A stretch of DNA of 64,000 nt from the NCBI GenBank assembly GCA_004009845.1, contig RMBW01000005.1:372001-436000 (forward strand), read 5' to 3'. Under the pieces are notes generated by a model. That model had not been told where the DNA came from and did no database searches. It worked only from the letters and a program-made list of their open reading frames with translations. Numbering within the stretch: position 1 is the first letter of the stretch; each line of letters begins with the position of its first letter. This stretch comes from Davidsoniella eucalypti (Eukaryota > Ascomycota > Sordariomycetes > Microascales > Ceratocystidaceae). A program made the position numbers and the translations under genes. Shown here in pieces: positions 33,128 through 43,436 of the stretch.

Positions 33128-34198
33128 ATGTCTATCGGCAAGCACATGATACACCGTCGTGCAGAGTCCGTATCCTGCGCTGAAGACGTCGGTGAACTCT
33201 CGCACTATGGTCTCAGAATAGCGGCTATCTTCATCATCCTAGTCTCGTCACTGCTTGGCGCTCTACTGCCCATCTTCCTGGGTCGCATCAGTACCTTTTT
33301 CTCGCCAAAGAAGTTCTTCTTCGTCTTCAAGTTTCTCGGTACCGGTGTCATTATTGCAACGGCATGGATGCACCTGTTGTCTCCTGCTGTGGAGGCCCTA
33401 CACAGCGACTGCTTGGCAGACCAACTGGGAGACTATGACTGGGCTTTCTTCATTGCCCTCATGACCATCTTGCTCATGCTGTTCATCGAAATGGTCGCCA
33501 ACCACTTCAGTGATCAGATCGCGCAAAAGATGGGCGGCTCTGGCCATGGACACGCCCACAGCCATAGTGCCCTGCCTGCAAGCATTTCCGATAACGAGCC
33601 TGCCGGTGAGAAGTCTACGGCTCCAGTTGCCCAACCTGCCGCTGACCTAAGCTATCTGCCTCACTCTCATGGCCATGGTCCCCATACTCAGTCACACCCT
33701 GCCCAAAGCGGTGCGATGTTTGCTGGACAGATCATCAGCATCCTGATTCTCGAGTTTGGCGTCATCTTCCACAGTGTCTTCATCGGCTTAGTCTTGGCTA
33801 CTACCGACGAGGTCGTCGTCCTAACCATCGTTCTAGTTTTCCATCAGCTTATGGAAGGTCTCGGTGTGGGTTCTCGTCTGGCTACTGTCGACTGGCCTCA
33901 AGGACGTGGCTGGTGGCCTTATGCCCTTGCCTTTATGTACGCTATTTCAACTCCTATCGGCATTGCTGCTGGTCTGGGCTCCCGTGCCAACAACGGCAAT
34001 ACGCAGACGCTTGTAAATGGCATCTTTGATTCTATCTCTGCCGGTATTCTTATGTACACTGGCCTGGTAGAGCTCCTAGCACACGAGTTCATGTTCAACG
34101 AGGAGATGAACCGTGCTCATTTCCGTGTCAAGATCTCCGCCCTAGGCTGCGTTTGCTTTGGCGCAGGCGTCATGGCGCTTATCGCCAAATGGGCTTGA
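33128..34198 (+). CDS. ZIP-family zinc transporter (Zrt-like)
   Basis: Plasma-membrane or organellar zinc (divalent metal) importer of the ZIP family, 356 aa, single exon. The start follows gccaaaATGTCT. There are eight predicted membrane segments in the usual three-plus-five arrangement, beginning YGLRIAAIFIILVSSLLGALLP. The cytosolic loop between segments 3 and 4 is histidine-rich (GHGHAHSHS at about 136-144 and HSHGHGPH further on), a likely metal-sensing part. The metal-path signatures are HSVFIGLVLA in segment 4 and HQLMEGLGVGSRLA in segment 5. It ends ALIAKWA. Layout and motifs fit the fungal Zrt1/Zrt2/ZrfA-B group; which of these cannot be decided. Candidate zinc-response sites lie upstream. 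Confidence 0.93.
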   Translation: MSIGKHMIHRRAESVSCAEDVGELSHYGLRIAAIFIILVSSLLGALLPIFLGRISTFFSPKKFFFVFKFLGTGVIIATAWMHLLSPAVEALHSDCLADQLGDYDWAFFIALMTILLMLFIEMVANHFSDQIAQKMGGSGHGHAHSHSALPASISDNEPAGEKSTAPVAQPAADLSYLPHSHGHGPHTQSHPAQSGAMFAGQIISILILEFGVIFHSVFIGLVLATTDEVVVLTIVLVFHQLMEGLGVGSRLATVDWPQGRGWWPYALAFMYAISTPIGIAAGLGSRANNGNTQTLVNGIFDSISAGILMYTGLVELLAHEFMFNEEMNRAHFRVKISALGCVCFGAGVMALIAKWA

Positions 34199-34783
34199 TC
34201 CCATTGATATTATGTTTTTAGAGACGAAAATGGGTGATTTGTTGGATATATATCAGAAGATGTAAGCAGGGCTTGCATAGTTGATACCCAAAGGCACAGG
34301 TCTTTTTTTGTTATATTAGTTTTGTTTTCAATATTCTTCGATTTTGTCTAATCAAGATTCGTTTCCTGTTTATTTAAAACTGGAGGGGAAAAAACCTTTA
34401 TTTTAAGTTGTATCTATGCTTTTTTTTTTTTGATGAAATATCATATATACCATTATTAAGTGTATCCGATATCTTCATAGCTTCTATAGCTCCATAAGAT
34501 AAATGAATTAAAAAAAAAAGTGTATCCAAATATAGGGTTGCTTAATTCGTAGTGTAAGGGTTATAAAGGCGGTGAGAGAACTTTTATATTCTGCCGCTCT
34601 CTTGGTACAATTTTTTTTTGGCTGTAGCTGCATTATTTGCGACAAGGACGATATATCAAAGACATTTTACAGAGACTATATCTCAAGCCAACAACTTGTT
34701 TATCCAATCATATACACACGATATTCCCGAACCACTACCCAGAAGGCCGAAATATACAATAAACCATATCGGCAAAATTCTCC
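34199..34783. other. Intergenic between ZIP gene and RRP3
   Basis: 585 AT-rich bases with long T and A runs. A stretch at 34470-34519 recurs beyond RRP3 at 36697-36741 and is listed as a repeat. No gene seen. Confidence 0.5.
34470..34519 (+). repeat. Direct repeat flanking RRP3, left copy
   Basis: TCTTCATAGCT, then TATAGCTCCATAAGA, AATGAAT and an A run. Same order and spacing as 36697-36741. Confidence 0.5.
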
Positions 34784-36507
34784 ATGTCATCTAGTATTGT
34801 GAAGAAGCGCAAGCTTGCGCATAACGCCGACGGCTTAAAGCCCAGCAAGAAGTCTAGCTCATCGCGCGATCAAGCAAAGATCGAAGCTATTCTAAAGGCA
34901 AAGAATGCTAGCAAAAAGAAGAGCAGTATCGCCAAGTCAGTCGCGCCCAAGAATGTTGCTGTCCCCGTTCAGAAAAGCAAGACTGCTGCTAGTGTCAAGA
35001 AGGCCGCTAAGCCCGCACCTAAACAACCGATACAACAGTCCGACGATGACGACGACGAAGAAGAAGGAGAAGAAGAAGTAGAGGAGAAGTCCGATTCCGA
35101 ATCCAATGAAGGAGTGGAAGACTCCAAGGAGGAGTCCAAAGAAGGGCAGGAGGAAGCTGATGAGGAGGTAGAGCCCCAGACTTTCAGAGAGCTTGGCGTT
35201 GTGGATGCTCTTTGTGAAGCCTGTGAGAATCTTGGCTACAAGAAACCTACACCTATCCAACAGAAGGCCATTCCTGCTGCTGTCAAAGGCAATGATATCA
35301 TTGGTCTAGCAGAAACAGGTAGTGGAAAGGTAAGATCCAATCATGGTTTTAGAGACATCGTTCTATGCTAACAAGACTGCGTATATAGACTGCCGCATTC
35401 TCAATTCCTATCTTACAAGCACTTCTCGACAAACCCCAACCGAACTTTGCTCTCGTTCTTGCCCCTACTCGTGAGCTGGCTACCCAGATTGGTCAGGTCT
35501 TTGATGCACTTGGTGCTCAGATTGCGTTACGTTGCGCTGTCATCATCGGTGGCTTGGACATGATCACCCAGTCGATTGCTCTAAGCAAGAAGCCACATGT
35601 CATCGTAGCTACGCCCGGTCGTATCCTTGATCATTTGGAGAAGACCAAGGGTTTCTCTCTACGTTCACTTAAGTACCTTGTCATGGACGAGGCCGACAGA
35701 CTGCTGGACATGGACTTCGGTCCTATTCTGGACAAGATTCTTAAGTTCCTTCCACGTGAACGCAATACCTACCTCTTCTCGGCTACTATGTCTTCCAAGA
35801 TCGAGTCGTTACAGCGTGCCTCTCTGCGCGACCCTGTGCGCGTTAGCATCTCTGCGAACCGTTACCAAACAGTTTCTACTTTGAAACAGAACTACATTTT
35901 CATCCCTCACATGTATAAGGATACCCATTTGATCTACCTGATCACGGAGTTTGCCGGTCAGACTACTATCATTTTCACACGCACACAGTACGAGGCTCAA
36001 CGGATCTCCATCTTGTTGCGCACTCTAGGATTTAGTGCGATTCCACTTTACGGTCAGCTGTCACAGACTGCTCGTCTGGGTGCCCTCAACAAGTTCAAGA
36101 CTGGCTCTCGTGAGATTCTAGTTGCTACTGATGTCGCGGCCCGTGGTCTGGATATCCCCAAGGTCGATTTGGTCGTCAACTTTGATCTTCCCCAGGACAG
36201 CAAGACTTATGTGCACAGAGTCGGTCGTACTGCTCGTGCTGGTAAATCTGGTGTTGCTATTACTATCATGACACAGTACGATATTGAAATCTTCACCCGC
36301 ATCGAGTCTGCCCTGGGCATGAAGTTCCCTGAATATCCCACCGAGAAGCAGGAGGTCATGGTGTTCCAGAGCCGCGTCGAGGAAGCTCAACGTCATGCTA
36401 AGATGGAGATGAAGCAACTTCAGGATGCCAAGGGAAAGAAGGGAGGCAAGACCCAGCGTGGTGGTAACCGGAGAAGACATGACGGCATGGATGCTGAGGA
36501 GGGTTAA
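34784..36507 (+). CDS. RRP3: ATP-dependent rRNA helicase Rrp3 (DEAD-box)
   Basis: Nucleolar DEAD-box helicase needed for pre-18S rRNA processing in the small-subunit processome. The model is join(34784..35329,35389..36507), 554 aa; a 59-nt intron falls exactly after the Walker A lysine (AETGSGK|TAAFS). The N-terminus is Lys/Ser-rich, then acidic ([12 protein letters not shown]), as in other Rrp3 proteins but long. Helicase motifs: Q motif FRELGV...[10 protein letters not shown], motif I at 176-183, PTRELA, TPGR, DEAD (282-285), SAT (313-315), then [17 protein letters not shown] and [11 protein letters not shown] basic Lys/Arg/Gly tail closes the protein. The yeast Rrp3/human DDX47 subgroup is inferred from [18 protein letters not shown] and the tail. 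Confidence 0.95.
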
Positions 36508-37085
36508 ACTAGTCACTTGACTACGAGGTTTGGGAAAAAAGTTATGATTATATCAATAGTTACTACATACATATATAATGAGCGAACCTTTTCATATATT
36601 AAACAACTTGTTTTGTCATATGTAGCGTCAATCTGCACTAGCTTGATGTTTGCCATACAGATTGCCATACTACATGTAACTAACTATATACATAAATCTT
36701 CATAGCTCTATGGCTCTATAAGATTAATGAATAAAAAAAAATTAAAAAGCTATAACTAGTTATACATACATAAGTAGTTGCAATAGTTTTTGACGCCACA
36801 AGCTACATAGTAGGGCAAGTACCCCACTAGCGCCGTATCAAAAACTGCTTATTCACCCGACAAATATCCGCGCCACTACGTAGTGGGTCCCAAGCCCTAG
36901 GCGACTAAGTGGAAAACACACAACTTTTTTTTAGTATCCACTAGCAGTATCGTCTGCCTGGGTTGGGTAGAATAGCGAATTTGTATATCCAATTTCGTAC
37001 CCTCTTCTAGCTGCTCAGCCAAGTCTTACGACACTTACGACAACCTTTCTTTACCCAGTCTTCCCGACCAAGAAAATCAATCAAA
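36508..37085. other. Intergenic, promoter of eS19
   Basis: 578 bases. The left part holds the second copy of the RRP3-flanking repeat. The right part is the eS19 promoter, with GCGCCAC at 36870-36876 next to a palindrome CCACTACGTAGTGG (36873-36886) and AAGCCCTAGG near 36892. Confidence 0.45.
36697..36741 (+). repeat. Direct repeat flanking RRP3, right copy
   Basis: TCTTCATAGCTCTATGGCTC, TATAAGATTAATGAAT and an A run; partner of 34470-34519 in the same orientation. Confidence 0.5.
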
Positions 37086-38217
37086 ATGCCTGGTGGTGTC
37101 TCCGTCCGCGATGTTGATGTAGGTTTACCTTGAAGAAAATTCCCCTTGTGAAATAACCTGAAGAAAACCGCAGTCCTATTGTGCGAAAATCGAAAATCCC
37201 TTGTCCGACGGAAAATTTCGCTCGATTCGACGACATCTACGCTTGCAATCCACTCGAGACTTAACCATGAAGCGATGATATAATTCGAAGCTGAGCCGGT
37301 GTGCCACTTGTAGTGGGAGTAATGGCAAAAGAAATCAGTTTCATGGATCTGAAAACGACCTCGAATTGATCTTCATCCGGCAAGGAAGCCTTATATCAGC
37401 TGTGCTGCAACATGCCATCATTGACGATACAATATCAATTGATTTGTACAATGATTCATAATCACGCCTAAGATGTACATGCGATACATGTCTCGATTCA
37501 CGAATATCTTCGATACGGATAAGGGATAGCAGTTTGTGCTGAGAATGCACTACTGCTCGATTACGTACATAAATATGGGATCCGTGGAGCAGGCGTGAGG
37601 GGGTCGCAAGACTTCTGTTGACGGAATATTTGCTAATAACGGATCTTATATGGAAACAGGCGCAGAAGTTCATCAACGCCTACTCTGCTTTCTTGAAGCG
37701 CCAGGGCAAGCTGCCCATTCCCGGTAAGCATACATCATACCCCCTTGTGTTACCGTGTTTCGTTAAACATTAAGCTAACTTCAACTAGGTTGGGTCGATA
37801 CCGTGAAGACCGGTGTCAGCCGTGAGCTGCCTCCCCAGAACATTGATTGGTTCTACGTCCGTGCCGCCTCTGTCGCCCGCCACGTCTACATGCGCAAGAC
37901 CGTCGGTGTTGGCCGTCTCCGCAAGGTTCACGGTACCGCCAAGAACCGCGGTGTCCGTCCCTCCAAGCACGTCGATGCCTCCGGCAGCGTTGACCGCAAG
38001 ATCTTCCAGGCCCTTGAGAAGATCGGTGTCCTTGAGCACGACGAGGAAAAGGGTGGCCGCCGTATCACCGAGGCTGGTCAGCGTGATCTGGACCGTAAGT
38101 TTATTTCTCTCTGTTTTGGTAGATGCTATATTTTAGGGACACGTACAGCTAACTATCGATACAGGTATCGCCCAGACCACCCTGGAGGCTGAGGAGGAGG
38201 AGGAGGAGGAAGAGTAA
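37086..38217 (+). CDS. RPS19: 40S ribosomal protein eS19
   Basis: Small-subunit ribosomal protein. The model is join(37086..37118,37660..37723,37789..38094,38165..38217), 151 aa, with introns of 541, 65 and 70 nt. Exon pieces: MPGGVSVRDVD; AQKFINAYSAFLKRQGKLPIP; GWVDTVKTGVSRELPPQ to GQRDLD; RIAQTTLEAEEEEEEEE. Family marks are WFYVRAASVARHVY, GVGRLRKVHG and GVRPSKHVDASGSVDRKIFQALE. The poly-Glu tail is coded by a GAG run. The first intron is much the longest of any intron that I placed in this window and follows only 11 codons. Confidence 0.96.
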
Positions 38218-40193
38218 ATGCTTCATGTATACCACCAAAAAAGTTAAATGAATCATTAAAATTTGGAATCGGAGTTCACGGGTTTCTTCCGGCTTGGGCA
38301 GCATGTTTCTTGTTCACATCTTTTTTTTTATATTTCTATTATGAGACCATGGCGTAAAGATTATGGATCTTAAAACTGGGAAAGTGAATGGAAAAACGGA
38401 TTAGGCATGATACGGCTCAATTCTTCGACATAACTGTATGAACCTGATTTGATATTTAGTCAATAAGTAGTGACTATATAGACGAAAACACAATGGATTA
38501 AGATTCTAAATAACCCTAATTGTACTATAAACTCCGCGGGCGAGTATGTGATGATAAATACCAATGAGTATTAGTGTGACAGAAAATGATGTAGTACATA
38601 GACACTAAAAGTCTTGGCATTCGAGTGACATCTGGTAATGAAAGCAAAAGAACTTAAAGCTGTATGTAGACAAATAGCTTGTGAATACAACGAGAATTTT
38701 GGGAGTGATATTAGTATTTTGGAGGCTATGAACACTAATAGATAGAAGCTACATGTGGCCCTTACTGGAAAGATAAAAGTGCTTGTTTTGTGGTTGGATA
38801 GCAACCAACTGGCACTTATTTGCATAGACTGTGATATGCCATGTGTATAGCGGGAAACAACTAGGTAAATGCCCCCCCCTGGAAGCTGGCGAGCAGTTCT
38901 ACCGCATGGTGTTCTCCCAGGGCGGATCGATGGACCCGAGGTCTGAAACTACGTTCAAGATACTACAACAACGTATGTCAAAGACCACTTCAGCCTGGCT
39001 CTCCAGAACCGTGGGCATCCTGATGGCTGAAACCCGGGTTGAGGCACATTAGGTGACCCGAGGTGTGGCTCGAGAAGGCCGCATGGGTGACGGCGCAACA
39101 CTCCCAGTCTGTCCCTCGGACTTGGGGAATCAAGACGAGGACGATTTCGCGGATTGTGAGGAGGGCTTCCTGGCCTGAGGAGCATGTGAGTGATGTTTTG
39201 ATTGGGTACTGCTTTCTTTTGATGATTCTACAGCTGTGACAAGGTTTTTTCGCTCTTCTTGTTTCCTCTATATTGGTTTTACTGCTTCTTTCTACTATTT
39301 CCTCTACTATTACCTTTCTTTGCTTTGCACTTATCGCTACATTTCAACCTAGTCTTTACACTTTAAAATTGCCAAAACAACTTTAATATACAGGCACAAC
39401 TATTGATGCGACTGTGGTTGATTGGTATACCACTAGCACGGCTGTTAATCTGGCTACCTTCCCTTCCGGAAGAGATTCAACAGCAAGGCTGAGCCTTGCT
39501 GGCTCACAGTTATGGTTGTCCCTATAGGCGTTTGCAGTGCTGGTATAGGAAACTACAGTGATTGTTAGTCACTAGCTGGTTTAGGAACTAGACTGGCAAC
39601 GACCTACACCGCATTGCCAAGAATATAATATTAAACTGTCTGTCATCAAATACCGTACACACACATCATAGAGAGAAAAAAAATTATCCTCCAGTGTAAA
39701 CATCTTTACTATTACCATCAATCGGCTGGTTAAGATATACTTACAGTCAAATCTGATTCTCTTCCTACATTGCTGTACAAAGGTATTGCTTTGAAGAAAA
39801 TTTCTATCAGGCGAGCTATTGTGTGCTTGCTCTACGAAAGCACAACTAGCCTGGAACTAATCTACATATACTTATGAGTAACTTTTCACTCATCAACTAA
39901 CTGATGTAAGTTACTATCTACATTGACATATTCTTCGGCCATCATTTGCTGATCATCTTGATGTGGCTGGTAGTGATAAAATATCACCCAACCTGCGCGA
40001 GATAGCGCCTAGTTGAACATCATCGCCATCGATTTATCTTCGATTTAGATTTGTGATAGGCACAAAAACCATCACTTTTAATCATTCCATCATCCTTGAT
40101 TCTGAAAATATCTCGTCGGCTGAATATCATTTCAGTTCAGCATTTCCATCATACCTTTCATTGATTATATTCAACACACATCCTACATCAACT
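38218..40193. other. Intergenic with a GC-rich island
   Basis: 2 kb without a supported gene. Most is AT-rich, but about 38870-39180 is clearly richer in G and C. Within it a plus-strand frame reads EAGEQFYRMVFSQGGSMDPRS, faintly like the C-terminal end of M3 metallopeptidases. This may be a gene relic or foreign fragment. Confidence 0.4.
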
Positions 40194-41366
40194 ATGATTG
40201 CTGTATTACCCTCCCATCTACGACTACCCGTGATACCAAGTTCAGTGACTTTTGGAGCCGACCTCAAGTTCACCAAGACGATCACGAAAAAATGTGTTCG
40301 ATTGGGGTACAAGAACTCTGGCAAGAAGTCTACCATCATGCTAGCAGCCAGAAAAGCCCTTATTCGTAGCGCCACGAACTCTAAGATTATGAGGATGACC
40401 ATCGCTCAGTTACCCAACGTTGTGGCCAGTAACAAGGTCATTAGCCAACTGCGCCTTTATACATCGAAAGCCGGTTGGGTCCCGCTAACCACGAGTGTGG
40501 GGGGCTTCAATACTAGCAGCAATCAAGAGTCAATGGAAAGTTGCCTTTGGGCCCGTGGAGCTAAGCACCTAGCAAAGCTGCTCCAAGTCGACCTTAGATC
40601 CATCTTCGATGGCCCCCACTCGCATAGTCTTAACAATTGCGGGAACTCGTGTGCCTCCCACGTAGAGCTTAAACTGGCTACATTTATAATCAACTCGGTC
40701 ATGTCTATTATCTATGAGACATGGAGTCTAGATCAACTCTGCGATATGACTGTCTGCGACTTTCACTTCGCCAAGGATGCGGACTGGGCATGTGAGAAAC
40801 CTGCCTTTGAGATCCTCGTTTCTCGCGTACCGTGCAACACATGCCGCATATTTATTGAGCGCGTGAAGCTTAACCTCGGCATCGACGTGACTATTAAGGT
40901 TTACTCTGTTGGAGATATCATCACAGCAGTCAATAAGGTACAGAATCTAAGCCATGTCGACACAAAGAAACGTCAACGGCCGGCCTACTTCTGCAACACT
41001 GTGAGTGTGGCATACAAGCGCACTTGCATCGGGAATCAAGCCGATAGAAATCTCGACGATCTACGGTGCATTTCGAAAATGATGAACGCAGAGTTAAGAC
41101 TGACGACCGAAGAGATAAACACCTTCGCCGAAGATGGTTGCCAAATTGGGACTCCAGGCTTTATATATGACGTCGAACCCATAATTGAAGATGAGGAGCG
41201 TCATAGCGAGATTCGTCGTGAGTCTTTCAAGGCCGACTTACCCGATGTCTCGTTCTTCTATAACCTTGAAGCCTTTGATGGCAATACCAACCAGAGTCAA
41301 ATAGGCGAGCCTAGCACCACCGAGACTGAGGATAGTAGTGAAGGTGAAGACGAGGAGCTAGAGTAA
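40194..41366 (+). CDS. Uncharacterised protein with deaminase-like zinc motif
   Basis: Single-exon gene of 390 aa. The start is the ATG at 40194 (atcaactATGATT); the frame is open upstream but has no ATG there. In the middle is SHVELKLATFIIN (H156, E158), and about 55 residues later RVPCNTCRIFIERV (P213, C214, C217). This HxE...PCxxC arrangement, with a hydrophobic strand just before the PCxxC (FEILVS), is the zinc-binding and proton-shuttle signature of the cytidine-deaminase-like fold. I recall fungal deaminase-like families of this kind (for example OTT_1508-like), but cannot place it firmly. The C-terminus is acidic (EDSSEGEDEELE). A role in nucleic-acid or nucleotide deamination is inference. 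It lies alone between AT-rich spacers. Confidence 0.7.
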   Translation: MIAVLPSHLRLPVIPSSVTFGADLKFTKTITKKCVRLGYKNSGKKSTIMLAARKALIRSATNSKIMRMTIAQLPNVVASNKVISQLRLYTSKAGWVPLTTSVGGFNTSSNQESMESCLWARGAKHLAKLLQVDLRSIFDGPHSHSLNNCGNSCASHVELKLATFIINSVMSIIYETWSLDQLCDMTVCDFHFAKDADWACEKPAFEILVSRVPCNTCRIFIERVKLNLGIDVTIKVYSVGDIITAVNKVQNLSHVDTKKRQRPAYFCNTVSVAYKRTCIGNQADRNLDDLRCISKMMNAELRLTTEEINTFAEDGCQIGTPGFIYDVEPIIEDEERHSEIRRESFKADLPDVSFFYNLEAFDGNTNQSQIGEPSTTETEDSSEGEDEELE

Positions 41367-42137
41367 GGAGAATAAATCAGGGTTGTTGGCCAAGCATCTA
41401 CATTTAAGACGCGGGGAGGAGTAATATACGCCAATAAGAGAGACAATAAAAGCTACCGTCTATATCAAGTCTTTTTGCCAAAAGTTTGAACTGTGAAATT
41501 GTATTACATCGAAACTGCGATTGCTTAAGTATGCCATTTTTCACGCACTGTGCTAGTGACACTTACAGAAATGCTGTATTCTGTCAAGTCATATGTAGCT
41601 AGGATTTAGGGAAAAAAATATCCATTTTTTTTTCATCAATAGCTCCAATTAGAGTTTCAACATGAGCTTTGTCATGAACTCTGAGGCTCAACTGCCAAAA
41701 GAGCTAGGATCAAGATCGTACTTATGTGTAGAATTAAGACCCACTTTTTACACAAAGCATTTTCATTATTTCTTAGTATTCTTTTGTTTTTCGATCATGG
41801 AATTGACTTGTTGTGTCTTGCCACAGAGTCGTCATTTTTATTCATTCAAAGGGTGACTGACTGACGCAATAGGTTTGAAGCTTGCTCGATTATCGGGGCC
41901 GATTATTCGACTGCAACCGGAATCACTTTATGAAAAATAATCACTACAATTAAACAACATATTATCACCAGTCTTTCTTCATTTGTACTTCAGTTTTAAT
42001 TAATCTAAACTCATATTGTGGGCGGGCCTCGCCGTATGATTCAGCCTTACCAGAAAGGTTACCGAACAGCAAAACAATAACCAACCAATTCCCCTTTTCC
42101 ATTTCCGTTTAATATTTCAACGGGAAATTGTATTGTC
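41367..42137. other. Intergenic, upstream of the fluoride exporter
   Basis: 770 AT-rich bases. A 64-codon frame at 41662-41856 shows no motif. Promoter of the CrcB-type gene is expected in the right half. Confidence 0.5.
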
Positions 42138-43436
42138 ATGTTGGGCGAGAAGTCACACCATCAAGCGGACCATGATCCGTTGCCGCCAGCATCGAATTTA
42201 AGCGGTGCAGGAGAAGAATATGCCAAGACTGCGCCAAGACAATCGGAACTAGGCCAAGCTACCACAACACCAACGACGACATCAAAGCCAGGGCCATCGA
42301 AATGGACCGAACAGTTCATTGTCCATGGACACCTCGTGTTCTGGTCTATTTTCGGGGTTCTTGCGCGTCTAGGAATGGTTGGCTTGACGGAATACCCCAA
42401 TGCCGTTGCGTCGTTTGGCGTATTATGGGCTAATGTCGCTGGAAGCGCAACCATGGGCTTCTTGTTAGAGGAGCGCGTGCTCTTTGTGGAAACAGCGCGC
42501 AAGAAAATATTTAATGGCGAGCCGCCAAGCCAGCGCCAGACGGAACAAACAGCGACTGCTGAGGCCGAGGCTACAGAGCCTCAGGACAACACAATCCTAC
42601 ACCTAACAGACTCGCTGGGCGAAAGCGAGGGTCGCGTTCCGTCTCATAGTATCACTGAGCTTGTCCAAGCCGACTACATCAAGGCAAAGAAGACGCTGCC
42701 GCTGTACATCGGCCTTGCTACCGGGTTCTGTGGCTCGTTCACGTCGTTCTCGACCTTTGTGCTTGATGCCTTTCTAGCAGCGACTAACGATTTGCCTTCT
42801 GGTTCCACACCACGAGCAGACGGTGATTCATTCATGGCATTTGCGGCGGTTGCACTACTGAATCCCGCCATGTCGCTTGCCGCGTTCATCTTTGGTGGCC
42901 ATCTAGCACGGGCCACAAGCCATATGCCAATTCATCTGTACGGCATTCCGCACAAGATACTGCCGGCTCTAGACTGGCTATTCACATTCTTGGGCTATGG
43001 CTGTTGGATTGGAGCCGTGTTCATGACGGCCTTCCCGCCGCATGAATCGTGGCGCAACAAACCATTGTTTGCTCTTGTGATTGGGCCCTTTGGCACGTTT
43101 CTCCGCTTCCATCTGTCGACGTTGAATGCCGGCCGTAAGTATCCCATCGGTACGTTGGCCGCCAACATGCTCGGCACGGCGCTGCTCGGTGTCTTCTTTG
43201 ACGTGGTGCACGTGCCGATTCGGAACGTAGTGGGCTGCCAGGCGCTCGAGGGCTTCAGTGATGGATTCTGTGGCTGCTTGACAACGGTCTCGACGTGGGT
43301 TGCCGAGTTGTCGTCGTTGAGCACGCGCCGTGCGTATATCTACGGCTTGATGAGCTTTGCATGTGCGTTTTTGATGCTGGTGCCGTTGGTAGGCGGGCTG
43401 CGCTGGACGCAAGGCTTTGGCAGTCCGGTGTGCTAA
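42138..43436 (+). CDS. FEX1: Fluoride exporter FEX (CrcB-type, fused two-domain)
   Basis: Fluoride channel of the plasma membrane that protects the cell from fluoride. 432 aa, single exon. As in other eukaryotic FEX proteins, two CrcB-like domains are fused. Domain 1 begins around residue 64 with FWSIFGVLARLGM, has LWANVAGSATMGF (N99) and, after a long hydrophilic insert (about 120-185), GFCGSFTSFSTF (196-207). Domain 2 has PFGTFLRFHLS, LAANMLGTALLG and GFCGCLTTVSTW. The paired Asn and Phe/Ser/Thr track residues of Fluc channels are present in both halves. A charged, Pro/Thr-rich N-tail precedes the first membrane segment. No riboswitch is expected or seen in front of it. Confidence 0.93.
   Translation: MLGEKSHHQADHDPLPPASNLSGAGEEYAKTAPRQSELGQATTTPTTTSKPGPSKWTEQFIVHGHLVFWSIFGVLARLGMVGLTEYPNAVASFGVLWANVAGSATMGFLLEERVLFVETARKKIFNGEPPSQRQTEQTATAEAEATEPQDNTILHLTDSLGESEGRVPSHSITELVQADYIKAKKTLPLYIGLATGFCGSFTSFSTFVLDAFLAATNDLPSGSTPRADGDSFMAFAAVALLNPAMSLAAFIFGGHLARATSHMPIHLYGIPHKILPALDWLFTFLGYGCWIGAVFMTAFPPHESWRNKPLFALVIGPFGTFLRFHLSTLNAGRKYPIGTLAANMLGTALLGVFFDVVHVPIRNVVGCQALEGFSDGFCGCLTTVSTWVAELSSLSTRRAYIYGLMSFACAFLMLVPLVGGLRWTQGFGSPVC

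Noticed and set aside
37265..37352. Box C/D snoRNA in the eS19 intron
   Set aside because: The C-like and D-like boxes are imperfect and the flanking inverted repeat is inside rather than outside the D box; kept only as a low-interest observation.
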